This document shows, piece by piece, positions 8,237 to 16,865 of a stretch of 41,590 nucleotides of DNA; the stretch's first letter is position 1, and each line of letters begins with the position of its first letter. Origin of the DNA: Nitrospirales bacterium (GTDB taxonomy: Bacteria > Nitrospirota > Nitrospiria > Nitrospirales > UBA8639); contig JAJDVY010000034.1 in assembly GCA_022825885.1 (NCBI GenBank), positions 1 to 41,590 on the forward strand. The letters run 5' to 3'. The notes beneath the pieces were generated by a model, which was given only the letters and a program-made list of their open reading frames with translations, was not told where the DNA came from and ran no database searches. The position numbers and the translations under genes were made by a program.

Positions 8237-9088
8237 ATGTTACGAATATTGAGAATCCACTGCCTCGAATGGCTTGGCGTGGTTGTGTTGGCGTTCTTGG
8301 CGTTTGTGCTGCTTGGAACATCGGACGTGATGGCGCAGACGTTTGATGAGGCCAAGGCTGCCTATAAACGCGGCGACTATGCCATTGCCATGGAGGCGTT
8401 CCGCAATCTTGCGGAGCAGGGCGACACCCGTGCCCAGTTCGTACTCGGGTCTATGTATGCCGAGGGAAAGGGTGTGTCACAGGACGAGGCGGAGGCCGTG
8501 CGCTGGTATCGTCGAGCCGGAGAGGAGGGCTTAGTCGGTGTCCAGTTGTTGCTCGGGACCATGTATGATTCCGGAAAAGGGGTGTCCCAGGATTATGCCG
8601 AGGCTGCACGCTGGTATCGTCTGGCTGCGGAGCAAGGCGATGCCCGTGCCCAAGTCAATCTCGGGTATATGTACTCCCAGGGCAGGGGTGTGTCGCAGGA
8701 CTACGCCGAGGCGTTGCGTTGGTTTCGTCAGGCGGCGGAACAAGGCAACGCCAAAGGCCAGACCAGGCTTGGGATCATGTACGAGCAGGGGTATGGCGTG
8801 CCTCAGGATTATGCCGAGGCGCTTCGCTGGTATCGTCAGGCGGCCGCACAGGGCAATGCCTTCGCTCAGGCCAGTCTCGGGTTCATGCACTATCTCGGCA
8901 AAGGCGTTTCGCAAGACTACGTTCAGGCGCACAAATGGTTCAGTCTTGCGGCACCCCGGTTTTCGAGTTCCGAGCGGGACTCGCAGGACAGGGCAATGCA
9001 ATTCCGTGAGAAGGTTGCGTCGAAGATGACCCCGGAACAGCTTGCCGAAGCGCAACGGCTGGCGCGTGAGTGGAAAGCCGGACAGTGA
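8237..9088 (+). CDS. Exported Sel1-repeat protein
   Basis: From ATG 8237 the protein has 283 residues. It begins with a signal peptide (MLRILR, then a hydrophobic stretch VVVLAFLAFVLLG, with a likely cut after VMA), so it is probably periplasmic. Mature repeats follow: a TPR-like first unit (KAAYKRGDYAIAMEAFRNLA), then about five 36-residue Sel1 repeats with LGxMYxxGxGVxQDYAEAxRWYRxAAEQG. The C-terminal segment matches the cytoplasmic paralogue at 6616-7365. The frame is open further upstream, and ATG 8201 is possible, but 8237 gives a cleaner signal peptide. The Cys-rich gene follows after 24 nt, as in copy 1. Its binding partner is unknown. Confidence 0.85.
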   Translation: MLRILRIHCLEWLGVVVLAFLAFVLLGTSDVMAQTFDEAKAAYKRGDYAIAMEAFRNLAEQGDTRAQFVLGSMYAEGKGVSQDEAEAVRWYRRAGEEGLVGVQLLLGTMYDSGKGVSQDYAEAARWYRLAAEQGDARAQVNLGYMYSQGRGVSQDYAEALRWFRQAAEQGNAKGQTRLGIMYEQGYGVPQDYAEALRWYRQAAAQGNAFAQASLGFMHYLGKGVSQDYVQAHKWFSLAAPRFSSSERDSQDRAMQFREKVASKMTPEQLAEAQRLAREWKAGQ

Positions 9089-9112
9089 TCAGGCTTCAAA
9101 AAGGGAAATGGA

Positions 9113-9340
9113 ATGTGTTGTAGATTTTGCCACAGTCCCGCTAAAGAGGTAATAGCTGCAACATGCAACCCAAGCAAGAAACCGCATGGAGAACCGCGCC
9201 CCTTTCATTGTTCCTGTCGTCAATGTCCATTCACTCGAAACGAAAAAACGGTCGATTGTTATTGGAAAACATACCCAAATCGAGAAAAAGCAAGGGCGGC
9301 TGGTCATGCAAGGCCTTGCCAACGCTGCATTGCCAAATAA
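9113..9340 (+). CDS. Small Cys-rich putative metal-binding protein, copy 2
   Basis: The 75-residue paralogue of the 7390-7638 product has HCSC at 32-35, AGHARPCQRC at 63-72 and extra Cys at 2, 3, 6, 18, 38 and 49. It has more cysteines than copy 1, so either metal binding or disulfides are possible. It lacks a signal peptide although its partner Sel1 protein is exported. That contrast is odd and leaves the pairing open. Function unknown. Confidence 0.7.
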   Translation: MCCRFCHSPAKEVIAATCNPSKKPHGEPRPFHCSCRQCPFTRNEKTVDCYWKTYPNREKARAAGHARPCQRCIAK

Positions 9341-9365
9341 TAAGCGACCTTCGTTTGCCTGACCG

Positions 9366-9437
9366 CTAAATGACACCCAATGTTTGTCCTGCCATTTGCA
9401 AGCTCTGCACCGCATTCTCCAATTGCTCCTGCGTATG
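9366..9437 (-). pseudogene. Relic of a bioF 3' end (last 23 codons and stop)
   Basis: Minus-strand codons ending at a TAG (9366-9368) read HTQEQLENAVQSLQMAG then QTLGVI. Intact bioF reads HTEEQLENVVQELRKAG then TALRVI. The alignment to 10039-10110 is ungapped and about three-quarters identical. No further bioF coding sequence lies to its right before the toxin-antitoxin promoter, so it is a fragment. Confidence 0.8.
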
Positions 9438-9444
9438 CTATAAT
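9435..9444 (+). promoter_or_regulatory. Extended -10 promoter of the RelBE-like pair
   Basis: ATGC is followed by TATAAT at 9439-9444, forming a TGnTATAAT extended -10 element about 38 nt upstream of the antitoxin ATG. No good -35 hexamer is seen. The promoter abuts the bioF relic, so the module was probably brought in with its own promoter. Confidence 0.55.
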
Positions 9445-9481
9445 TTAGACCCTATCGTCATCATGCTACGTGAGGAAAGTT

Positions 9482-9712
9482 ATGGCTAATGGCACGCGAA
9501 CAACGGTCTACTTGAAACCTGGGGTCTATCGTGCCCTGAAGTTGAAATCTGCAGAAAGCGAACGAACGCTCTCCGATATCGTCAATCAGGCGGTGCTTGA
9601 ATTGTTAAGGGAAGATTCACTCGATTTGGAAGCCGTTGAAAAACGACGCGGGGAATCCAGTCGTTCCTTCGAGGAGGTGCTCAAGGATTTAAAGCGTGAC
9701 GGACTCATATAG
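9482..9712 (+). CDS. RelB-like antitoxin
   Basis: The 76-residue protein starts at ATG 9482, just after a good GAGGAAAG ribosome site; an in-frame ATG 12 nt upstream is less likely. The N-terminus (TRTTVYLKPGVYRALKLKSA) resembles a ribbon-helix-helix DNA-binding strand and helix, and the charged C-terminal part (KRRGESSRSFEEVLKDLKRD) would bind the toxin. It overlaps the toxin gene by 17 nt. By analogy to RelBE systems it would neutralise the toxin and repress its own promoter. Confidence 0.8.
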   Translation: MANGTRTTVYLKPGVYRALKLKSAESERTLSDIVNQAVLELLREDSLDLEAVEKRRGESSRSFEEVLKDLKRDGLI

Positions 9713-9962
9713 CGTCAGGATCAAGAAGTCAGCAGAAAAAGATTTGCGGGAACTTCCGAAGAAAAATCTGAACCAAGTTTTGTCTCGCGTCCGTGCTCTT
9801 GCTGGCAACCCAAGACCTGTTGGCTGCGAGAAATCGGCCGGAGGGGATTGGTATCGGGTCCGTCAGGGAGATTACCGGATCGTATATCTCATCGACGATG
9901 ATGAGTTGCTTGTGGAGGTAGTAAAAATCGGCCACCGGAAGGAAGTTTATCGAGGGTCGTGA
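9696..9962 (+). CDS. RelE/ParE-superfamily toxin
   Basis: The 88-residue protein starts with GTG inside the antitoxin gene. It has the RelE-fold pattern: YSVRIKKSAEKDLRELPKK, then GDWYRVRQGDYRIVYLIDDD, then VVKIGHRKEVYR. Arg and Lys in the YRVRxGDYRIVY core and the HRKEVY end are typical of mRNA-cleaving RelE proteins. The downstream gene bioF is convergent. Confidence 0.85.
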   Translation: MTDSYSVRIKKSAEKDLRELPKKNLNQVLSRVRALAGNPRPVGCEKSAGGDWYRVRQGDYRIVYLIDDDELLVEVVKIGHRKEVYRGS

Positions 9963-10038
9963 TGAACGCATAACTCGATCACCACTGATTCATGAAGTCT
10001 TTTTCCCGCATACGTGTCCTTGGCTGACCTTCATGGGT

Positions 10039-11208
10039 TTAAATGACACGCAGTGCCGTTCCTGCCTTTCGCAATTCTTGCACCACGTTCTCCAACTGCT
10101 CTTCCGTATGTTCCGAACTGACGGTGAGACGCAGCCGGCTGCTGCCTTTGGGCACGGTGGGCGGGCGGATGGCCGGGACGTAGATGCCGGCTTCGTACAA
10201 AACTTGCGACATCTCCACGGCTCGTTCCGGTGACTTGACGATGATCGGCAGGATGGGGCTTTGCGTATTGGTCAAGTGAAAGCCCATGTCTGTCAGGGCG
10301 GTATGGAGAGCGTTTCGGTTGTGCCAGAGGCGTTCCCGGCGAGCGGGTTCGTGTTGGATGACCCGAATGGCCGCGGATGCGGCGGCGGCGATGGCAGGTG
10401 GCTGGGCGGTGGTGTAAATAAAGGCTTTTGCGGTATTGATCAGGTATTCTTTGAGAGAAGCCGTTCCCGCGAGGTAGCCGCCGCTGGTGCCGATGGCTTT
10501 ACTGAGCGTTCCCATTTGAATCACGTCTTGCGGGTTCACCCCGAAGTGTTCGATTGTTCCTCGACCGTTTTTCCCCATGACGCCGGTGCCGTGGGCGTCG
10601 TCGATGACCAGTGTAGCCTCATGTTGCCGGCAGAGCGTCAGTAAATCCGGGAGTGGCGCGAGGTCGCCGTCCATGCTGAAGACGCCTTCGGTGACGACCA
10701 GGACCGGCCGGGGGGTTCCCCGTTTCTTGAGCAGTGTTTCCAGGTGCTCGACGTCGTTGTGGTGAAAGACGCGCAGTGTGGCTTTGGCCAACCGGCAGGC
10801 TTCGATGAGACTGGCGTGACAGTAGCGGTCGGCCAGGATAAGGCCGTCCCGGTCGATGAGTGCCGGGATCAGTCCCAGGTTCGTGGTGTAGCCCGTGCCG
10901 AAAGTCAGGGCGGCTTCGACTTGTTTGAATCGGGCCAGGTTCTGTTCGAGTTGGTGGTGGGGCGTCATGGTACCGGCAATGAGACGCGCGGCGCCGGCTC
11001 CGACTCCCCATTGTTCGATTGCATTGATGGCCGCCCGGTTGACGGCCGGATGATTGGCCAGCCCGAGATAATTATTTGAGGCCATGGCGATGAACCGGCG
11101 GCCTTTGATGATCATGGTCGTCTCCGACGGGGACTCCGCGATCCGTAGTTGCCGGCGCAAGTGGCGGGTGTCTAAATCTTTTATCTCTTGTTCAAAGTCG
11201 CGTAACAC
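10039..11208 (-). CDS. bioF: 8-amino-7-oxononanoate synthase
   Basis: This PLP enzyme joins pimeloyl-thioester and alanine in biotin synthesis. The 389-residue protein has ASNNYLGLANHP near residue 42, the PLP-binding DDAHGTGVMGKNGRG, and TLSKAIGTSGGY with the Schiff-base lysine. DDAHGTG favours BioF over the related glycine C-acetyltransferase, which usually has DDSHA. No other bio genes are in the window. Pieces like its 3' end recur at 7999-8175, 9366-9437 and perhaps 7689-7710, making this gene end the likely insertion or duplication point of the accessory modules. Confidence 0.88.
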   Translation of the reverse strand: MLRDFEQEIKDLDTRHLRRQLRIAESPSETTMIIKGRRFIAMASNNYLGLANHPAVNRAAINAIEQWGVGAGAARLIAGTMTPHHQLEQNLARFKQVEAALTFGTGYTTNLGLIPALIDRDGLILADRYCHASLIEACRLAKATLRVFHHNDVEHLETLLKKRGTPRPVLVVTEGVFSMDGDLAPLPDLLTLCRQHEATLVIDDAHGTGVMGKNGRGTIEHFGVNPQDVIQMGTLSKAIGTSGGYLAGTASLKEYLINTAKAFIYTTAQPPAIAAAASAAIRVIQHEPARRERLWHNRNALHTALTDMGFHLTNTQSPILPIIVKSPERAVEMSQVLYEAGIYVPAIRPPTVPKGSSRLRLTVSSEHTEEQLENVVQELRKAGTALRVI

Positions 11209-11252
11209 GGGGTTGTATCCGGGTAGGTAAGATGGTTGACGTTCGCTGACAT

Positions 11253-11306
11253 TGTCGGGTTACGCCTGTCTTGCCTGTCCTGAGCGAAGTCGAAGGGCTT
11301 CGCTCA
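11253..11306. repeat. Dispersed palindromic repeats between bioF and ilvB
   Basis: TGTCGGGTTACGCCT (11253-11267) is the reverse complement of 126-140. It is followed by TGAGCGAAG (11281-11289) and CTTCGCTCA (11298-11306), a 9-bp stem with an 8-nt loop. The stretch with CCTGAGCGAAGTCGAAGGG resembles repeats I recall in intergenic DNA of many environmental bacteria. The rest of the gap 11209-11418 shows nothing else recognisable. Confidence 0.5.
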
Positions 11307-11419
11307 TCGACCTGCTTCGACTGCCCCCCACCGCCTCAGCCGGCGCCTGGTGGCTTGGCTTCTGCGACTCCCTCTCAAGGGGGGAGTGATTGAAGAGGAC
11401 AACCGAAGGGTGCCGTCCC

Positions 11420-11448
11420 TTGACTTGTGGATAATGCAGGTTTATCAT
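11420..11448 (+). promoter_or_regulatory. sigma70-like promoter of ilvB
   Basis: TTGACT (11420-11425), a 17-nt spacer and TATCAT (11443-11448) form a near-consensus promoter about 136 nt upstream of the ilvB start, leaving a roughly 130-nt leader. Confidence 0.65.
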
Positions 11449-11470
11449 CGCTCATTTAGGTCTGCAACCC

Positions 11471-11571
11471 ATGGAAACTATTGGGTTTCTTGGTCGACAA
11501 GAAACATGGGGTGTCGCCATTATTTTTTAACTGAACCGATCATGCAGGGTTCGGCATGGATGGTTCGAACC
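11471..11571 (+). promoter_or_regulatory. Possible ilvB leader peptide and competing hairpins
   Basis: ATG 11471 opens a 19-residue frame METIGFLGRQETWGVAIIF ending in TAA 11528-11530. It has five Ile/Leu/Val codons, including adjacent ATT ATT near the end. Within it, AACCCA (11466-11471) can pair with TGGGTT (11482-11487), or GTTTCTTG (11485-11492) with CAAGAAAC (11498-11505); these overlap. Further on, GAACC (11533-11537), GGTTC (11548-11552), GGTTC (11562-11566) and GAACC (11567-11571) can pair in alternative ways next to the ribosome site. This resembles amino-acid-controlled attenuation, but no classical hairpin plus T-run is clear. Confidence 0.35.
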
Positions 11572-11584
11572 GGTGAGGGAGATC

Positions 11585-13357
11585 ATGGCACAGCTTACAG
11601 GAGCCGAAATTTTTGTGGAAGCCTTGAAGCGCGAAGGAGTCAAAACGATTTTTGCCCTTCCCGGCGGGGTCGTCCTGAAAATTTTCGACGTCCTGCATCA
11701 ACAGAAAGATGTCGAAGTCATTTTGACCCGGCATGAACAAGCGGCCGGCCACATGGCGGAAGGCTATGCAAAAGCCACGGGGAAACCCGGAGTGGCCTTG
11801 ATTACGTCGGGTCCCGGTATGACCAACGTGATCACCGCATTGGCCGACGCCTACATGGATTCCGTGCCCATGGTGTGTTTTTCCGGTCAGGTTCCCACGG
11901 CGCTCATCGGGAACGATGCCTTTCAGGAAGCCGATAACATTGGGCTCAGCCGCCCCTGTACGAAATATAATTTCCTGGTGAAGGATGTGAATGACTTGGC
12001 GCAGACCATCAAGGAAGCGTTCTACATCGCGTCCACCGGCAGACCCGGTCCCGTGTTGGTGGATATTCCCAAGGACATTTCCATGGACAAGGCCGATTTC
12101 AAGTATCCGGACTCCGTCTCGATTCGCGGCTACAATCCGACCTATGAAGGCAGCAAGTGGAAGATTAAACAAGCCGCGGATGCCATCATGAAGGCGCGCC
12201 GGCCCGTCATCTATATTGGCGGGGGCGTGCAGTTGTCCGGCGCCTCGGCGGAGGTTCGTGAATTGGCCGAGATGACCCAAATCCCCGTGAATCAGACCTT
12301 GATGGCCTTGGGTGCGTTCCCCGGTCAACATCCGTTGTCCTTGGGGATGCTCGGCATGCACGGGACCTACGTGGCCAATATGGCCATCCACTATTCCGAC
12401 CTCGTCATTGCCATCGGCGCCCGGTTTGATGATCGCGTGACCGGCAAGGTATCCGAGTTTTGTCCGAGCGCCAAGATCATTCATATCGATATTGATCCGA
12501 CGTCGATTCGCAAGAACATTCACGTGGACGTTCCCATCGTGGGTGATTGTAAATGCGTGTTGCAGGAATTGAACAACGCGTTGCGTGCGACGGTGAACGG
12601 CGACCAGAAAGAATTGCGTAAGCCGTGGTGGGATCAATTGAATGAGTGGAAAACCGCGCACCCCCTGCGCTACCAGCAGGAGCCGGATCAATTGATCAAA
12701 CCGCAGTTCCTCATCGACCGGATCCATCAACTGACCAAGGATCGCGACCCGATCGTGTCCACCGACGTGGGACAGCATCAGATGTGGGCGGCGCAATACT
12801 TTCATCTCACCAAACCGAATACGTGGCTCACGTCAGGCGGATTGGGGACGATGGGCTTTGGCTTCCCCGCGGCCTTGGGCGCGCAGGCGGCCTATCGCGA
12901 CCGACTCGTGTTGTGTATTGCGGGTGACGGCAGCGTGCAGATGAACAGCCAGGAATTGGCAACGGCCGTGATCGAAAAGCTGCCGGTCAAGGTGTTTATC
13001 ATCAACAACCGGTTCCATGGCATGGTGCGGCAGTGGCAGGACCTGTTCTATGAAGGCCGCTATGCGTGCAGCTATTTGGATCAATCACCCGATTTCGTGA
13101 AACTCGCGGAAGCTTACGGCGCCGCGGGGCTTCGCGTTCAAAAGGTCAATGAAGTGGATGACGGGATTCGGGAGGCCATGGCTATTGACAAGCCGGTCTT
13201 CATCGACGTGCCGGTGGATCAATTCGAGAATTGTTACCCCATGATTCCGGCCGGTGGGTGCAACCATGAGATGATTCTGGAAGATCCGCCGGAGTTGCAG
13301 AAGCGACAAGGGGCGACGGGGAAGGCGGAAAGCAAAGACACGATTTTGACGGCGTAG
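11585..13357 (+). CDS. ilvB: Acetolactate synthase large (catalytic) subunit
   Basis: This ThDP enzyme catalyses the first common step of valine, leucine and isoleucine synthesis. The 590-residue protein has the catalytic glutamate E51 in [20 protein letters not shown], the central FAD/NAD-like fold region, and the ThDP-Mg motif [10 protein letters not shown]...NN at about 447-475. ATG 11585 is chosen because a GAGGGAG ribosome site precedes it; a GTG 12 nt upstream is open but less likely. ilvN and ilvC follow in the same direction. Confidence 0.95.
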   Translation: MAQLTGAEIFVEALKREGVKTIFALPGGVVLKIFDVLHQQKDVEVILTRHEQAAGHMAEGYAKATGKPGVALITSGPGMTNVITALADAYMDSVPMVCFSGQVPTALIGNDAFQEADNIGLSRPCTKYNFLVKDVNDLAQTIKEAFYIASTGRPGPVLVDIPKDISMDKADFKYPDSVSIRGYNPTYEGSKWKIKQAADAIMKARRPVIYIGGGVQLSGASAEVRELAEMTQIPVNQTLMALGAFPGQHPLSLGMLGMHGTYVANMAIHYSDLVIAIGARFDDRVTGKVSEFCPSAKIIHIDIDPTSIRKNIHVDVPIVGDCKCVLQELNNALRATVNGDQKELRKPWWDQLNEWKTAHPLRYQQEPDQLIKPQFLIDRIHQLTKDRDPIVSTDVGQHQMWAAQYFHLTKPNTWLTSGGLGTMGFGFPAALGAQAAYRDRLVLCIAGDGSVQMNSQELATAVIEKLPVKVFIINNRFHGMVRQWQDLFYEGRYACSYLDQSPDFVKLAEAYGAAGLRVQKVNEVDDGIREAMAIDKPVFIDVPVDQFENCYPMIPAGGCNHEMILEDPPELQKRQGATGKAESKDTILTA

Positions 13358-13420
13358 GACGTGCCGGTCGACGCGAGCCGAACGGGACTTTGTTGAACGG
13401 CGTAACAGGGTAGAGCATTC

Positions 13421-13942
13421 GTGGAACATATTATTTCGGTGACGTTGGAAAATAAATCAGGGGCCTTGTCACGGGTCGCGGGCTTGTTCAGCGGGCGGGG
13501 ATTCAATATCGAAAGTTTATCAGTGGCGCCCACGCTCGACCCGAGCGTGTCGATGATGACCGTGGTCACCAACGGGGATGAGCGCATCATTGAACAGATC
13601 CTCAAGCAATTGAACAAAATCATCGACGTCATCAAGGTGGTGGACCTCAATGAGAGCGATGCCGTCAGCCGCGAGAGTGCCTTGATTAAAGTGCACGCCC
13701 GGTCGGAGGACCGGGCCGAGGCCTTGCGGATTGCCGATATCTTTCGAGCGAACGTGATTGATTCCTCTCCAACGTCCTATACGATCGAAGTCACGGGTGA
13801 CGTGCAGAAGATTCACGCCATTATCCAGTTACTCCAGCCCCTCGGTATCAAGGAAATCGTCAGGACCGGCCGGATTGCCATTGCCCGGGAACCCGTTCGC
13901 GCGGTGGCGACCCAGTCGCGTCCGCTTGCCAAAGCCAACTAG
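13421..13942 (+). CDS. ilvN: Acetolactate synthase small (regulatory) subunit
   Basis: The 173-residue protein has an N-terminal ACT domain (HIISVTLENKSGALSRVAGL, then FSGRGFNIESLSV) that binds valine for feedback control in this family. The C-terminal ALS small-subunit domain includes KVHARSEDRAEALRIADIFR. The start is GTG 13421. It lies 63 nt after ilvB and activates that catalytic subunit. Confidence 0.93.
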   Translation: MEHIISVTLENKSGALSRVAGLFSGRGFNIESLSVAPTLDPSVSMMTVVTNGDERIIEQILKQLNKIIDVIKVVDLNESDAVSRESALIKVHARSEDRAEALRIADIFRANVIDSSPTSYTIEVTGDVQKIHAIIQLLQPLGIKEIVRTGRIAIAREPVRAVATQSRPLAKAN

Positions 13943-14002
13943 TCGGAATGCCAAATGAGTCAGCGGGGCACAAGGCTGGACGGAACGGTTTGACCATTCT
14001 GA

Positions 14003-15088
<1,086 letters not shown>

Positions 15089-15108
15089 CCATGGTCTACC
15101 TCCCCTCG

Positions 15109-15129
15109 CCCCTCCTTACAAAGGAGGGG
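15109..15129. repeat. Perfect 9-bp hairpin between ilvC and psd
   Basis: CCCCTCCTT (15109-15117) and AAGGAGGGG (15121-15129) flank a 3-nt loop. No T-run follows, so it is either a dispersed intergenic repeat or an mRNA-stabilising stem rather than a standard terminator. Confidence 0.5.
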
Positions 15130-15167
15130 AACAGGAAAGGCAGGCTTATTGAGGTTGTTTTATATTA

Positions 15168-15818
15168 ATGCCTGATCGTGCCAAAGATCTCCCCATTGCG
15201 CCGGAAGGGGTACCCTTTGTCCTGGGAGCAGCGGCGCCGGCCCTGCTGGCCCGGTTGCTGGGTTTGCGAAAGACCGCCATGGCCTTTGGTGCCCTCGCGT
15301 GTTTTACCGGCTGGTTTTTTCGAAACCCCCCTCGCACGCCCCCGCGGGGCGACGATTTGATTCTCGCACCCGGGGATGGGAAAGTGATTGCGATTCAGAA
15401 GGAATTTGAACCGAGATATTTGAAAGAGCCAAGTATCCGGGTCAGTATCTTTCTGAATATTTTCGACGTGCATATCAATCGGATGCCGTGTGCAGGTACC
15501 GTGATGGACATGGCCTACCAGCCCGGCCGGTTTCTGGACGCCAGCGGTCAGGATGCCACGGTGCATAACGAACAGAATGCGTTGATGATTGAAACACCGT
15601 CGAAGAAAAAAGTGCTCTGCGTCCAGGTTGCGGGGCTCGTGGCCCGGCGGATCGTGTGCTGGGCACAGCCGGGCGATACCGCCGTGTCCGGCCAACGCTT
15701 TGGTCTGATCCGATTCGGGTCCCGGATGGATACGTATTTCGACGTCGACAGCCGGGTCCGCGTCAGGGTTGGAGACCAGGTGAAGGGTGGGGAATCCATA
15801 CTCGCGGAGTTCACGTGA
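15168..15818 (+). CDS. psd: Phosphatidylserine decarboxylase proenzyme
   Basis: The 216-residue short-form enzyme makes phosphatidylethanolamine. It has a hydrophobic N-terminal stretch (residues 16-50) that should sit at the membrane. APGDGKV and FDVHINRMPCAG are family motifs. The self-cleavage site is G184-S185 in RFGSR; the serine becomes the pyruvoyl cofactor of the alpha chain. The next gene, pssA, starts on an overlapping GTGA, so the two-step serine-to-PE path is co-translated in reverse order. Confidence 0.92.
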   Translation: MPDRAKDLPIAPEGVPFVLGAAAPALLARLLGLRKTAMAFGALACFTGWFFRNPPRTPPRGDDLILAPGDGKVIAIQKEFEPRYLKEPSIRVSIFLNIFDVHINRMPCAGTVMDMAYQPGRFLDASGQDATVHNEQNALMIETPSKKKVLCVQVAGLVARRIVCWAQPGDTAVSGQRFGLIRFGSRMDTYFDVDSRVRVRVGDQVKGGESILAEFT

Positions 15819-16609
15819 AAGGCCGGATATTTAAAAATAAGGAAGGGGCTCGCCGCCGGGGCGTCCACCTGATCCCAAACATCCTCACCACCGGCAATCT
15901 GTTCAGCGGGTTGGCCGCGATGGTGTTTGTGTATCATGCTCGCTTGGAAGCGGCGGCGATTGCGATCCTGATTGCGATGGTTTTCGACGTCCTGGACGGC
16001 ACGTCCGCCCGTTTGACCAACAGTACGAGCGAGTTTGGAGTGGAATACGATTCCCTGTCGGACCTGATTTCATTCGGACTCGCCCCCGGGTTTTTGATTT
16101 ATGCATGGGCGCTGAAATCTCCCGGCATGTTGGGCGCGGCGATTATGTTCGCGTACGTGGCCTGCGGCGCTCTGCGTCTGGCACGGTTCAACGTCATGGC
16201 GAGCAGTGCGGAGAGTCGCTACTTTACGGGCTTGCCCATTCCGGCAGCCGCCGGTTTGATCGTGACGTTTTATATTTTCGACACGCACATCAGCCATCTG
16301 CCTGCAAGCGTCCTGCCCTCGGTGGTCATTGCCTTGAGTCTGTTGATGGGGTTCCTCATGGTGAGTACGGTGAAATACCGCAGCGTGAAACAATTGAAGT
16401 TTGCGGGCCACAATCATTTCATGTATTTGGTCTGGGCCGTCTTGATTCTGGTGTCCGTCATGGCCTATCCTCAATTGATGTTATTTGTGATTTGTTTGAC
16501 GTACGTGAGTTCCGGTTTAGTGGAAAAGGGCTGGTCTGCCGTCACCGCTCCAACCGCGCGGGACACGCCGGTTCGGGTGCCCGTGTCGTCGGATTCAAAG
16601 GACGGATAA
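15815..16609 (+). CDS. pssA: CDP-diacylglycerol-serine O-phosphatidyltransferase
   Basis: The 264-residue membrane enzyme makes phosphatidylserine, the substrate of the adjacent Psd. The CDP-alcohol phosphatidyltransferase motif D-x2-DG-x2-AR-x8-G-x3-D-x3-D is intact at residues 58-83. Several hydrophobic helices follow. The GTG at 15815 overlaps the psd stop (GTGA); the frame is open further upstream inside psd, but the family N-terminus (RRGVHLIPNILTTGNLFSG) fits this start. Confidence 0.92.
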   Translation: MKGRIFKNKEGARRRGVHLIPNILTTGNLFSGLAAMVFVYHARLEAAAIAILIAMVFDVLDGTSARLTNSTSEFGVEYDSLSDLISFGLAPGFLIYAWALKSPGMLGAAIMFAYVACGALRLARFNVMASSAESRYFTGLPIPAAAGLIVTFYIFDTHISHLPASVLPSVVIALSLLMGFLMVSTVKYRSVKQLKFAGHNHFMYLVWAVLILVSVMAYPQLMLFVICLTYVSSGLVEKGWSAVTAPTARDTPVRVPVSSDSKDG

Positions 16610-16610
16610 T

Positions 16611-16706
16611 ATGGATCAATGGCAAGAAACAGGATGGGCCTCTCTTCTTTTCGGTGACGCGACGCCGACGCTGGCAGTCCGGCTTAAAACAATAGTGACC
16701 CCCTGA
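16611..16706 (+). CDS. Possible 31-residue leader peptide or small protein
   Basis: ATG 16611 lies 1 nt after the pssA stop with an AAAGGACGG-type ribosome site 7-8 nt upstream, and the frame ends in TGA at 16704-16706. It has four leucines in 31 residues, not a clear Leu run. It sits between pssA and the terminator before leuA, a place where a leader peptide would be expected. Coding status is unproven. Confidence 0.3.
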   Translation: MDQWQETGWASLLFGDATPTLAVRLKTIVTP

Positions 16707-16724
16707 TGACCCCGAAACAGGTAG

Positions 16725-16758
16725 AAAGCCTTCACCTCTTCGGGGTGAAGGCTTTTTT
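16725..16758 (+). terminator. Rho-independent terminator before leuA, with competing stem
   Basis: AGCCTTCACC (16727-16736) pairs with GGTGAAGGCT (16744-16753), followed by TTTTTT ending at 16758. Upstream ACCCCGAA (16709-16716) is exactly complementary to TTCGGGGT (16739-16746), which overlaps the loop and 3' arm. The two stems exclude each other, so this could be either the end of the ilv-psd-pssA transcript or a leuA attenuator. Confidence 0.8.
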
Positions 16759-16865
16759 ATTGTTGCGATGGCCGGGTTATGATTGAGAAGTACCGGGAGT
16801 CAGGCTTGAGGGACACCTTGGGTCACGCCTTGTCGGAAGGCCGTGATTTTTTGTGAGGAGCATGG

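Noticed and set aside
9992-10035. Bidirectional terminator between the toxin gene and bioF
   Set aside because: CATGAAG/CTTCATG pair over a 30-nt loop with the T-run inside the loop, so the structure is weak.
11540-12805. Long open frame on the minus strand opposite ilvB (421 codons)
   Set aside because: It mirrors ilvB, lacks recognisable motifs and is His/Gly/Arg-rich, as expected for a shadow of a GC-rich gene.
15109-15129. Terminator between ilvC and psd
   Set aside because: The stem is strong but no T-run follows; kept as a hairpin repeat only.
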